A stretch of DNA of 64,000 nucleotides from Alectoria sarmentosa (taxonomy: Eukaryota; Ascomycota; Lecanoromycetes; Lecanorales; Parmeliaceae). Numbering within the stretch: the stretch's first letter is position 1; each line of letters opens with the position of its first letter. The stretch spans positions 1-64,000 of the forward strand of contig WOGZ01000165.1 of assembly GCA_009733775.1 (NCBI GenBank), in the 5' to 3' direction. Both the position numbers and the translations under genes were made by a program. Positions 47,196 to 58,951 of the stretch are shown piece by piece. The notes under the pieces are model-generated. The model was not told the origin of the DNA and ran no database searches. It saw only the letters and a list, made by a program, of their open reading frames with translations.

Positions 47196-50051
47196 CACCG
47201 TTGCATCCAACCATTACCACTCCTGACGAGATCGGTTATCTCTTCGAGAACAGCCTCACCGCTGTGCATGACGACTAGAGCTAAGATGATGCGAACTAGA
47301 TAGTCGAGACGATTCTTCGTCAAATTCTCCTGCTGCATTGAGAAGATGCTCCGACTGGCTTCTCGATCCAAGCCGGCCCGTGCGATCCGCTGCCGGTGGA
47401 TGTGAGGCACGCCTTCGGGATATCGGATAGAGATAGGTGATCTAGATCGATCCATATCTACTTTCTGGCGTCGGTGGTGCTGTAACGGGACTGATATCGC
47501 TCCGTACGACTTGCAATGCATCCAAATTTAGATAAATAAGATTAGCCCCCAAAGTATGAGAATACCATCGCAGTCTTGCCTTGTAATCTACCACGGTCTT
47601 CATCTCATCCCAAATTAATGTGTCAGCAAGCTGTATAGCCTCAAGACAAAAGGACAAGTCTTTCAACACCAAGACTTGGAGCATTGGAACCATCCTCGTT
47701 TAACTGCCGGATGGCGTATTCAATCTTCAGGGCAGTCTCAAGGTCGTCTTTGTTCCTGAGCAACCATACTTTTCCACGCGTAAGAATCAAGACCACACAC
47801 TTGCCAAGTGTGTTCCCTTGGTGCGGGCGGAGTACAACATTTTCTCTATTCAGACCCGGTTGAAGCTTTCCCTCCCACAAACCATGAGGCACGTTTGCTC
47901 ATAAGTGTAGGAGGGTAGAACTGTGGATGTGATGGATTCGCGACTGCGGTCGCTGAACGCACGCCAGGCAGTAGCCTTGCAGATGGCCTTGAAGATTTGG
48001 ACAGGCGAGAACGAGACCTCACGGCCGTTGCCAAATATTGTATACCAAAATCGCAGCTGGTCTGACTCTTCAGCGAAGGCTCGTAATGTTAGAGGCGACG
48101 AAGTATCCCGCCAGAGCGAGGAGAAGCCCGTACACTCTTCCACGCTCGGCCAATTGTATCTCATCCTGGCTTTGTTTGAACGGTCTCTGTCAAGGATCAT
48201 GGTGTAAGAGCGATGGTTGGAATTGATGGAACCAGCGCCCACGTGGATCCGGGATACGATCTCGACATCATCCGCTAATTCTGTTAGAGTGTGAATGTAG
48301 CAGTAGATCTTTCCATCGCTCCGAGCCGAGATCTCGTCACTGTTCTCTCGTTTTTGGGGTTCAAATCCGGAGAAGCAGGCTATAGCACACCGAAAATGGA
48401 GATCTAAAAGGATGTGCTCAGGAGTCAATTTCTCCTTTAGAGGGTCTGGTTTGTTCAAAGGGACTTTCTTGACCCCGTCGTCCCTTGATACGTAATCATG
48501 GTCCTTAAGACGGCCAGGTATGCCAAATTGAGCCTTCATGCTAAACGTATGCGATGCAAACATCCCAAATAGAAGCCGAAGCCCCGCTGCACTAGGATGA
48601 AGAGGCGTTTCCATCGCAAGACGTCTGCGGAAATGCGCTAGTAAGATGACAAACTGCGCGTACCTAGTAAGGCAGTGCTTTCGGACCGGGCACACCTGGC
48701 AACGTGAGATGATGGTATGCTTAGGACAATTGCAATGAACTTTAAGTTGATACTTTGCGAGGACGTATATCTTTGATACAGTCTGAAGATCCTCCAACTT
48801 TCCTCGCAATCGGTTGTCGGTTGCTACGAGTATCCCCTCCAAATGTCGTAGTTCTGGAATATTTGTAATGACTGATTCATAGAAGTCGGTACGACTAGTG
48901 TAGAGAGGTGAAAATTGCAGAGCATAGCAAGCGGTTGCGACAATCATTTCTGCAACTCATTCAAGATGGTGTAAGTTGGGAAGATGCTGGCCGTCCAAGT
49001 CGTTCAGTCCCTCGGTATCTTGAGAGCACTCGCGCTTTTCCTTTGGATAACGGAAGACAGAGAGTTCTTCGCCTAGTAACTCTTCAAGCACGGAATCCCA
49101 ATGAATCCTTCCTCCGATAAAAAAGGGAGCATGATCATCAGGAAGACCAAGCCTTTGGCAGATATATTCTTGTCCGCCCTTGACAAAGACGGTCTTTGAA
49201 ATGGATTGCAGAGCCACAGTCGCGCTGCCTTCAGGTACCGAAGTCTCTACCGTTATAATTACCTGTGCATCTCCTTTGAGTTCGGAGTAATTCATCCAAA
49301 GGATGCTCCCTGTTTCAGACTCCATATGCACTCTCAAACCCATGATGTAATCCGCATATGCTGCGACCCATACGCAGGAAGCGACTCCTGAAATCTTAAT
49401 ACAAGCGGTTTCGCCAGTCGCCACTGATCCCACAGCAAATAATGCATCTGCAATGTCCCTTGGATCACTAGCTTCATCCGAGGCGACGTTGTATCCTCCA
49501 AGCCTTAGAAGCTGCTGAACCCGTATTCCGAAGGTGGAAGGAGTGAAGATGGACGAACAGGTTTTGATCATAGCCTCCCATTGAGAAACAGAAGGGGAGA
49601 GTTCTTGAGGACTGCCCGATCGCTTAGCCATTTCGTAGAGAACCAAGGCCGAAGCTTTGCGAGAGTTGCATTCTGCCAAAGCTGCGCAAAGAGCGACGCA
49701 GGAGGCTCCTTGCGCTGTGTGTACCAGCGATCGAAGAACATGACGAATGCCAATACCAAACCACACTGCGTCTCCAAAGGCGGAAAAGGATTTCAACTTC
49801 CCCATCGATTCCATCAGAACCTTTTCGCCATGCGCACCGATTGGAACACGATTGCACAAGATTTGACCAACGGCGACTGTCAAAGATTCAATGCCGGCAG
49901 CAGCCAGCCGACCAACGATGGCCACAGATGCGGACAATTGCATGCGACCAAGTGCTGTCCAGTCAATTGTCCCTTGCTGGCTAAAAGTCGAGGGTGATCC
50001 CGTGGTGTTGGACAAAGGCACAAGCGCAACAGGCTCGGCGGGCTCTGCCAT
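47195..50051 (-). pseudogene. Large fungal hypothetical gene, broken
   Basis: Starting at the ATG at 50051, 364 codons (MAEPAEPVALVPLSNTTGSP...) end at an in-frame TGA (48959-48957); the same frame continues for another 365 codons (IVATACYALQFSPLYTSRTD...) to 47850. The coding sense then continues in 47892-47641 (VVLILTRGKVWLLRNKDDLE), which can be joined by a 47-bp intron, then changes frame near 47665 to LKDLSFCLEAIQLADT and again near 47455 to RSPISIRYPEGVPHIHRQRI, ending 47195. The five parts read as one protein of about 950 residues with N-terminal membrane-like and C-terminal conserved domains of an uncharacterised family found in Pezizomycotina. One nonsense and two frame changes argue for a pseudogene; two adjacent genes is the alternative. 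Confidence 0.6.
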
Positions 50052-50261
50052 ATCTATTACGGTCTATATTGATGCTCGAGGTGTGATATTGCAACTGAAT
50101 GCCTCGGTGTTCTTGTCAGCGCTTGAGATAGACATGGACGCCGACTTTAAACGCTGCTGGAAGACATGCTACAGTATGTCCCTCTGATGTGGGCAAAGTG
50201 CCCAAGCCCTGCAATGAGCGGCTGAGTCCAGGCATCGACCGGCAAACGCCTAGGCCCTAGG

Positions 50262-50295
50262 CTATCCGATAACCGCCGACGCTAATGCAACAAAT
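50262..50295 (+). repeat. Left terminal inverted repeat
   Basis: CTATCCGATAACCGCCGA (50262-50279, including the flanking TA) plus TGCAACAAAT (50286-50295), mirrored at the right end. Confidence 0.9.
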
Positions 50296-52232
50296 TTTTT
50301 CCGGAAAACCACGAATCTCAAACACACGACTTTTTTTATTTTATTTATTATTCAACCATATCATAATCAAATATGTCTTAAATTGTTATCATATTTATAT
50401 TTAATAAATACGAATTAAATCAAATTATGAAAAAGCAAAAAAAAGCGACCAAAAACAAAAAAAGAGATATATATTTTGAAAACCTCGATAATTTATTCTC
50501 TCGCATTTCATCATTTTCATAATATCAATTAATGAAGATAAAAGATCGCGCGATTGTTAATTATCTTTTTGAAAACATATTTTTTATTCTTTATATCGTG
50601 TTTAATCTTATATGAATTATTATTGTATAAAATATACTTTATAAAAATATTAATTTGTATACGATTGCTTAAAATACTTTAAAAGTTATTTAAAAATCTA
50701 TCGATATATCGAAGCTTAAAGTCTTTATCGTTATTACGATTTATATAAAAAAATTTCATTTTCTTATTATTTATAATTATTAAAAAATTGATAATATTGT
50801 TCTCGTGATTTTTATTTTTATTGAAAAAATAATTCGAGATCGATATTTTTTTTTAAAAAGTTTATTCATTATTTAAATCTCAGCGAAGAGAATTTTATGA
50901 TTATTGAAAAAAGAAAATGAAAACAATTCGTGTGATATAAGAAGTTTTAATTATTTACGAATAAAATTCAAAGAAATTAAAGAATTCTACGTATTTTTAA
51001 TTCTTATATAATAATCGATAAATGTATAATCAAAAAGATAAAATAAACTCATTATTTTATTATAATATTAAACAAATTAATTTCGAAAGAATATAAAATC
51101 TTTATAATCGATAATAAAGATTATTTTTATAATTATTCGTGATATTCTCTTATATAAGATTTGAAAAGTAAATTAAAAGTTAAAGAATTAAAAGACACAT
51201 TAATCATGATAATCAAATTAATTATTAATATATTATTTTTTAACATTATTCTCTTTATAAATAATTATTTTAATAATTTAAAATTAATTGTGATTTTGAA
51301 AATTAAAGAAATTGCGATATGTGAGATCATAAAATTAATTCGAAAAAATCTTTCAAATTTGCTTATAAAGATGAAATAATAATTTTTTAAAAATATTTTA
51401 TATGAAGTTTTTGCAGCAATGATATAAAACGACGTTTTTATATTAATTTAATAAAATAATAATCTTATTTTAACATTTATCATTGCATATAATATTCGAA
51501 AAGTTAATAATTTTATTTTCAAAAAAAGAAAACGTTTTAATAAAATCAATATAAATGCTTATATTATTTTATTTATTTTCAAAAAAATAAAAAAGATGTT
51601 TCGAAGAAAGTATTAAAAATTTTTAAATTATTTTTTTATTATAATAAATATATAAGAGAGATGAATTAATTTAATGTTTTGACGATTATATATATTAATT
51701 AACGAGCTTGCAATCAAAATTAAATGTTTTTATTCAATTAACATTTGAATGAAAATTTTATTAATGTATATTATTTATATAAATTAATAAAATAAGCTCG
51801 TTAAAAACATTAAACGTTTTTAAAAATCGTGATTATGAAATTGTTATAAAAGAAAGCATTCAATCGATAATTATTTTTTCGAATTTCAATTGTCATTAAA
51901 TTAAAACATTTATGAAATAATCATAAATGATAAAACTTAAAGAATTTTCGTACGTATTTTATGTATTATAAAAATCTCAAAAATAAACGTTTTAATATAA
52001 AAATTAATGATAATAAGAAAGGCACACGAAGGACTAAAGAAGGGTGCGCTATGTATAATGTCTTTTTATGTCGCAAAGGGGATTATGTAAAACGATTTCA
52101 TGACAGCGATGATGATATGAAACCTACAAAATAGATATCAGCCGTTTATAATAGATTATATGATGTTGATGGAGTGTAATGCTGATAATAATGCAAAAAA
52201 GTTACATTTGTTGCAGTTCGGCGGTTATCGGA
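50265..52232. mobile_element. TIR DNA transposon, RIP-degraded (Tc1/mariner-pogo type by size and TA flanks)
   Basis: 1968 bp between inverted repeats TCCGATAACCGCCGA (50265-50279) and its complement (52218-52232), each next to TA, the target duplication of Tc1/mariner elements. The interior (50330-52020) is about four-fifths A+T with stops in all frames, so no transposase is readable. The outer 70 bp on the left and about 210 bp on the right keep normal composition. Length matches Fot1/pogo elements (about 1.9 kb), but the class rests only on size and the TA. Confidence 0.8.
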
Positions 52233-52235
52233 TAG
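52206..52235 (-). repeat. Right terminal inverted repeat
   Basis: Inverse complement of the left end: ATTTGTTGCA (52206-52215) and TCGGCGGTTATCGGATAG (52218-52235). Confidence 0.9.
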
Positions 52236-53460
52236 GTCCCTGTCCCGCACTCTCCGCCCCCGTACTAGTACCGCCCCACTTAGCTCGGGCTATGTAACGC
52301 CAGATCCGATGTTTGCTAGCTATGTCCTTTGTTAGCCATTTGGTCTTACACCCATGGGCCCACTCCATAGATCATACATGCTTCCCATCACTCATATACT
52401 GCGCCTATTGAGAGAATGAGACCAGAGCCTTCTGTGCACTCGATTTGGCCCAGAGAATATTCTTCAATGGACAACTCCCAAAACTTGCAACCGCCTACCT
52501 CCACAATGGGCACTGTCGCTTTATCAACTCGCATTAATCGGTCTTCTCCTTCCTCTCTTCATCTGGGTTCTCCCCCCTTTCCTCGTTACAAGTCCTCCTG
52601 ACTCGCAAGACGGCGAAGCGGCTCTACGCATCACACCATCTTTAGCAAGCGACACCACTGACACGTTTTTGAGGAATTGCAACATCGACAAACAATGGCG
52701 TCCTCACCCACCACTTGGAAAAAAGCCGCATCGGAAGATCCCAAAAGCGCGACTATATCGCATTGTGCAGTGTAGTAGTCCTTAGATCTCAATTGGCCGA
52801 GCATTCATGTGAGAATCGTAGCCCACCTTCTCATCCTCAGCGCGTGCTCTGCCATCGTATCAGACGTCCTCAGGCCCAAACCTCCACTTGGTCAAAGCCT
52901 ACGTCGAGTGGTAAATACAGAAGCATACGTCTACTCACCAGCTCGGAAAAACGCTTCTCGTTCAGGTCGACGGAAACTATGTTGGGGGAGATTACCCTCA
53001 TATCACCGTTCGCGGGCAATTCTGGGACGGAGACTCATGGTGCCTGGCGGTCTCTTGTGCGAGGTAAAGCTTTTTCTAGCAACCGCCACCATCATCGCTG
53101 AATGCTGTGCTAACGACTGGTTGCTCCGATCTAGGAACCAATGTCCGGTCCTCAAGGGATTAATTAGTAGAGCTTTATCGGTCGTCTACCCAGTTGGCAG
53201 ATGAATCTGGTAACTCATGGGGCAAGCTGGAGATCTGGCATTGCTTGGTGGTCTTTCCGCTCGTTCGATACCTCAGGCTAATATCCCCCCCCCTTGTGCG
53301 CAAGGTTGGTTTGCAGCAAACATTGATCACTATCTAAGTTATTCGTAGAAATAAAATCGACAATATCTCGCCATCGATTACTACGATGCAGACCAACCAG
53401 AACAGTGGGACTGTGGGTTAGTATTCCCCGTATTCGGCCTGTGGGATTGCGAGTAGGTAG
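52236..53460. other. No intact gene; possible gene relic at 52690-53060
   Basis: Around 52960-53060 one plus frame reads VDGNYVGGDYPHITVRGQFW followed by DGDSWCLAVSCAR and a stop, which looks like real protein. The upstream part (from ATG 52695) reads only in other frames with stops. I take it as a decayed gene, family unknown. A C-run lies at 53286-53294. Confidence 0.3.
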
Positions 53461-53490
53461 ATCATCATCATGATCTACCATGGCAATTGA

Positions 53491-53584
53491 TCATGGCAGT
53501 TGCCACTATTCCGTGGATAGGCCCAGGCCATGATGATCTACCATGGCAGTTGCCACTATTCCATGGGTAGGCCCAGGCCCATGG
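53491..53584. repeat. 50-bp direct duplication
   Basis: Two copies at 50-bp period (53491-53533 and 53541-53584) share CATGGCAGTTGCCACTATTC and TAGGCCCAGGCC. Confidence 0.85.
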
Positions 53585-53731
53585 CCGTTTGCCTTGTATA
53601 GGCCTGTTGCCCACATTCCTTCCTCTTCATTCGAATATTTTTCTCTTTCAGAGTCATATATAGATTTCTTTTGTCCCACCCACCCACACCGTACATAGAA
53701 TTATTCATACTCCAGGTCATGTCGTATAGAC

Positions 53732-53839
53732 ATGGGAGTTTTTCCTAGCGCTGGGCCACGACAGTATGCCTGTTCAGGCCTCTGTTGGCTGCTGGGCCTG
53801 GCATTGAGACGGCCCAATCAACATTCATGCATAGCTACT
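53732..53839 (+). repeat. Dispersed repeat, copy B
   Basis: Homologue of 42835-42944 in the same orientation. No open frame; probably part of an undefined transposon or solo LTR. Confidence 0.65.
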
Positions 53840-54324
53840 TGCTCCGGTGACGTTCAAGTGCACCGTGTACGGTATACGAGGAAACCAAGTCCAAGTCATC
53901 AAGTTTCCGGGCCAGCTTGACCCGTCACATATCGGTATCTCTTGTTCCATTGTTCCTCCTTGACCCAGCGATTGACATGTCGGGAGACTGACGCTCTATT
54001 ACTCTTGGAAATTCGCATCGAAGTCTTGCGCCAGTACCTAACATGTGCGCCCGATCTGACTACTTACGCATCTGACTGACTCCGGACCCAAGGTCCAATC
54101 GTGCAGTGAGGCGTAGTTGTGTTGACTGCAAGCAATTGGAAGAGTGGACTGACAACCGTTGCTTCTCCATTACAGAGCGATTGATTAGGAGGCTTGATGG
54201 TAGGTGCCTATTTGGTTTTTGAATGCGAGACAAGCATATCGATGATTCCTCAAAATGGCGGGAAGAAATCCACCACCTTTTCTTATTATTCTCCCTCGAG
54301 TGGTAGCTTCACACCTTTTCAATA
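53840..54324. other. Intergenic
   Basis: 3' flank of the MFS pump. The long minus-strand frame at 54185-54868 is a shadow of that gene. Confidence 0.45.
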
Positions 54325-56157
54325 TTACTGTTCCGATCGCGGCTCGTCCCTCCCTTCTCTGAGCGCCTGCTCCGTCTCCAGCTCCGCGTTCAAACTCAGT
54401 CCTTTTGTTCCCAAACTCAGCACGAGTGCGACAAACGCAAGCCCGGCCATAACCACCCATACGACCTTCAACGCGCCCGCGTATGCATTTACGATCGTGA
54501 CCCTTTCCGCCGCGCCCTCCGGCATCGCCTTGATGACCTGCACCAGCCCACTGGCATCCTGCGCCAAGGCCGTCGCATTCCTCGCTAGGCCCGGGTACCT
54601 GCGGAGTTTCACGGCAAATTGGGTCTGAAAGATGACACCGCCGACGGCAACGCCCACGCCTTGGCCCAGTGACCGCATGAAGATGTACATGGCCGCTGCA
54701 AACCCAGCATATCTCTCTGTTGCCGCTGCCTGTGTGGCCAGATTCATGCTCGCAAATAGCAAGCCTATTCCCAAGCCGGGTATGAGGTTCAAAAATATAA
54801 ATGCCGGCACGCTGGTCTCTATGCTTAGCATGTACAGCAGCCCCATGCCTAGCACCGTCAACGACCATCCAGACCAGATGGACCAGCGATAACGGCCCGT
54901 GATACTAACGGCGACGCCTACGAGGATAGATGCGGGCGTGATAGTCAAGGTCTCGGGAAAAACAGCGACACCGACGATGATGGGGCTGTAGGTCTTGACG
55001 GCCTCGTAGTAGAGCGGGAGGTAGTAGAGTAAACACCAAAGTATCATGCCATGAACAAAGGTGCCAATGTAGCTGACGACTGCAGTACGATTATTGAAAA
55101 TGCGAAGGGGGATCAATGGCGTCTTTGCGACATAGATCTCGTACATGATGAAGACGAAGAGGCCGCAGATTCCAAGTATGAGTGGCACCAGAGTGCGAAA
55201 GGAGGACCATGCGAACATGACGCCGCCCCAAGAGACCGGCATAAGGAACGAGGTGGTGGACGCAGTTAGGAGGACGGCACCGACCCAGTCAAAGCGCAGA
55301 AGTTTGCTTGCAAGCTCACCTGGAGGGTGGCGAAGTCGTAGGCAGAAAGGGAGCGTGAGGAATCCCAGGCCGCAGAAGGGCAGATTTATCCAGAAGATCC
55401 AGCGCCAAGTGGCTTCTTGGGCGAAGACGCCACCAATCAAGGGCCCGGTGACTGATCCAAGCGCCCATGTTAGGCTCTGGAAGCCAAACCACTTGCCACG
55501 CTCACGCAGAGGGACGAGGTCAGTGATGAGGATCTCAGTCAAAGAAATGATACCGCCGCCACCGGCGCCCTGGATGCTGCGGCCGATCAAGAGAGAGGTG
55601 ATATTTTGGGCGAGCGCACCGACTAATGCACCGACCGTGAAGAAGACGAGAGCGAGGAGGAGGAGGAGAGGTTTGCGGCCAAGTATGTAGGAAAGCGAAG
55701 CGAAGGTGGGTTGGCAGACCGTGGAGGATAGGAGGAAGGATGTCCCACACCAGAAGACGGCGATGGCGCTGCCGTCGAGGGATTTAGAGATGATCTAGTT
55801 TTAGAAGTCAGTGCAGTTCATATTCCTCTCTCAACCAGCCGGTGGGTCCCAGAAGTACCACGGCGAGCGGGGTTTTCGAAGGGTCTAAGAAGTCAGTAAT
55901 GGAAGGGAGGTGGTTTTTACGGGAAGAGCGACGGAAAGCGAAGTGGCATCCAGAGCCACTGCGAGGGTAATTATGCAGAGACTGATGAATGAAGCGTAAA
56001 ACCGCCATCCTGGTTTGAAGTTGTCTGGCGGCGACGAAGATGCGACGTCCAATACAGTTACGTTTCCTGTCCTCGGCTGGGGTGGTAGCTCCGATTTATT
56101 GTCGTCCTCGAAGACACAGTTGTTGGTTGGCTGTTCTGGGTCTCGGGTCGTATGCAT
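54325..56157 (-). CDS. MFS 14-TM drug:H+ antiporter (DHA2 type)
   Basis: Two exons, 56157-55921 and 55794-54325 (126-bp intron, gtaaaa...ctag), 568 aa. A cytosolic N-terminus of about 50 residues precedes TM1 (WRFYASFISLCIITLAVALD, then ATSLSVALP). Motifs: TVCQPTFASLSYILGRKPLL (A-like loop), GRSIQGAGGGGIISLTEILI (motif B), then VPLRERGKWFG and WALGSVTGPLIGGVFAQEAT followed by WRWIFWINLP (motif C). The later GIGLLFASMNLATQAAA and FMRSLGQGVGVAVGGVIFQT are typical of the family. The members export toxic compounds or secondary metabolites at the plasma membrane. No biosynthetic cluster is visible beside it. The first good ATG is at 56157; the frame opens earlier without ATG. Confidence 0.9.
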
Positions 56158-57192
56158 TGCAAGAGATATTGCATGGACCCTTCTCCAACGCAAATCCAGC
56201 TGATACTTTCTAGAGATGAGATCCTATGTAAATCTTTTGGCCGGAACTCAGACAACTACCTTAAGCTTACTTAGGCTTGGCTTCGCCGAGCCTTGATAGA
56301 AACAGCCCTACGGCCCTCAGCCCTATTTTTCAATAATAATGCGCGGAACTTCGAAGTGCGATATTCGAATGATGAAAGAAGTATTTCAGAGTCGAATCAC
56401 AATGGTCATGGAAAACGGTTAAAAGGCGATTGATTATAAGCTCAAAATTTGGAAAATAAGGGGTTAATTATGGAAGAAAAGCTGGTAATTTGAACGAATA
56501 AGCATCGAGAGGGATAATGTTTCTACAAGTCAAGGATATTGTTTCGAAGGAATACGTGGAGAGGCTACGTGGAAAGGCGGCGAAGGATTCAGTAAGCTTA
56601 CTGCATCTATGCACCGTATTGTCAGTAAACAATACATACATTCAAGGATAGCCTCGTCATAGTTGTATCATTGTTTCATTATTATTCTACTTTTACAACT
56701 GTATATTGAGATGAGTCTTCCAATCATCAAAAGCTTGGTTGATCTCCAATGGTGGCTTGATTGAAAATTGAAGCGCTACCGCTTTAATATCTCAGTCGTG
56801 AGTATTGCGATTGGTGAGCATAGTCATAGCCTACTGCCAGCAGGGTATCTTTCTGCATACAGTACTGCATTCTATCTCCCCTACTCCAATAATTTCTATG
56901 CGAGATGCAGGTTCGTAGACACGGTTGACCGACTCTTCGTACTTTGAAACATCCTTATCATGAGCTCAAAGCCGTGGAGACTAGGCTTCTCTCATGCAAG
57001 CTACCCTCGTTACTTCCTTCCAGTTCGTGATTCAATTCTCTCTGTGCTTCAACCTCTACCACGTGTAAGCGATAGAGTTATTTCGACTCGGTCTTTCTAC
57101 CCTTTACATGCCAATCCGACCTATCCAGCCGATTAGCTTTGAATCCCGAGAAGCTCCTACAGTATGTCGCATGCTGACAAGTACTTCATCAG
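56158..57192. other. Intergenic, A+T-leaning
   Basis: No gene. The expected N-terminal exons of the PTH11-like gene are not found here. Composition is more A+T-rich at 56320-56800 than in gene regions. Confidence 0.4.
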
Positions 57193-58388
57193 GCAGGCTT
57201 CATTCCATATGCTGTGGCAGGATATCAAACGTTCAAGTACGGTGCCGGCACCCATCAATGGGATGTTCCGGTCACGGATATAATTCCCCTGGTGCAGGTG
57301 AGTCACCTACAAGTGGCGGAATGGCCCCACGTTTAATATCGTGGCAGTGGGCAAACGTTTCAGCAATGTTGTACCCGCCTCTTATTGCAATCACCAAGCT
57401 TTCCATCTGCTTGCAGTTCCTTCACATCTTCATCCCGATTCGGGGAAAGAAGTTCTGGTGCCTTCAAGGTTTCATATGGGTCAACATGTTGTATTTCATA
57501 GCGTGCTTCTTCATTACCATTTTCCATTGCACGCCCAGAGCTAAGATCTGGAACCCTGAAATACCCGGAACCTGCCTGAGATATCAGGCTTACATTTTTG
57601 CCACTGGTCTCTTCAACGTTGGGTCAGACTTTCTTATGCTAATGTTCCCAATAATATGTGTATGGAATCTGCAAATGTCCACCAGGCGGAAATTAGAGAT
57701 CTCAGCAATCTTCTTTGTTGGAAGCCTGTGAGTCCTTACCTCCGTAGAGATCACCAATCCTGGTTGGGATAAGAAACCTCAGTAGTGATACGAGTGACAG
57801 TGCCCTTACTGCAAGCATACTGCGCGTCATCTTCAGCGGTACCAATAATGGTGGCAACGATCAAACCTTTGTCTTGTCGCGAGAAGGCGCCTGCAGGTTT
57901 GTTGTCCCTACCCCAATCATCAATGTCGATAGGCTCAGAAAAACGGCTGACCTTCTCCTAGTGTCGGTGAGGTAGCCGCCGGGATCACCGTTGGGAACCT
58001 CGTGGTGTTCCCTCGCTTCCTCGCTACATACGGCACCAAAGTCACGCATCTCTTCTCCAGCCTTCGCAGCCGCCGAGCAAGCGAGCTACTACAAGACGCA
58101 GCACCCGACAAGGCCTCGCCTCTGTGGTCGAAAACGCCCAATACCAAACCGTCGACTTCCTGGCCCGACCAGCACAGTGCCAGAAAGCTGCCGGGCGATT
58201 ACATGGAGCTCAAAGATCAGGGATACAAGGCTGCTGGTGGTATCCCTCCCACCATGGATGGTACCGCGCAGAGTGATAATCACGAGCCTCGGCCTCATGA
58301 TTTCATAGGAGTGGGAAACGACGCCGAGGAAGGAAGCCGGATCTGGAAGACAGTTCACGAAAGCCAGAGTACGCGCTATGTTCAGTGA
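57193..58388 (+). pseudogene. PTH11-like seven-TM receptor, N-terminally truncated
   Basis: Four exons that splice in frame: 57193-57297, 57348-57727, 57801-57896, 57962-58388 (335 residues). They give GFIPYAVAGYQTFKYGAGTH followed by QWDVP, WANVSAMLYPPLIAITKLSI, FIWVNMLYFIACFFITIFHC, the LFNVGSDFLMLMFPIICVWN helix and GEVAAGITVGNLVVFPRF, then a polar tail with KLPGDYMELKD. This is the fungal rhodopsin-like/PTH11 membrane domain from its third helix onward; the first two helices and a start codon exon are missing upstream. The tail ends 236 bp before a Copia element. Either the 5' part was lost or it lies in exons I cannot see. Confidence 0.65.
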
Positions 58389-58624
58389 AGCCTTCCTGGG
58401 AGATGTGGGCAAGCGCGGGGAAAGATGGGGCTTTGGTTCCTAGCGAAAGGCGTACGTTTACGGGATAGCAGTTTGCGATTGGTGAAATTGCGGGTCGAGA
58501 ATGCGAACGGATCTGGTTGATTCACGGCGCTGAGACTGCATCCGCTTTGCGATACCTAAGATTACCGTCGTTTGGGAAGGACGTAAGGGCTCGCGTGTTG
58601 GTCTCGCGAGCCATTGGCAAAAAA

Positions 58625-58951
58625 TGTTGTTTGGACCCACTCATTAAGTAATAGACTCGCTTATATCGGTGATACGGAGGACCCATATGGACCATATGGG
58701 TTCGGCAAATGATCATGAAAGTAATATTCCTGAATTCGCCACTTTTCGATATGAAATTCATAAAAATTCGATAATTGTTTAAATTCGATTTCGGGGTTCT
58801 TTTGTCTTATATAAATTGAATCATGATCGTTTTTATATTTCTCTTTTTATGTTATTTAAACACGATCATTATCATAATTATAATCATAATTTATTATTAT
58901 TAAAACTATTCGATTATTAATTATTTCGCTTTACAATTTATTCTCGTAATA
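58625..58951 (+). repeat. Left LTR (327 bp)
   Basis: Starts TGTTG, ends TAATA (mutated from CAACA as in the right copy). Same length as the right LTR; differences are C/T or G/A transitions. Confidence 0.93.

Noticed and set aside
50300..52100. Mitochondrial DNA insertion as source of the A+T-rich block
   Set aside because: Inverted repeats with TA flanks and a graded composition fit a RIP-mutated transposon better; no mitochondrial gene is seen.
54185..54868. Minus-strand Gly/Arg-rich frame of 227 codons
   Set aside because: Shadow of the MFS pump in another frame.
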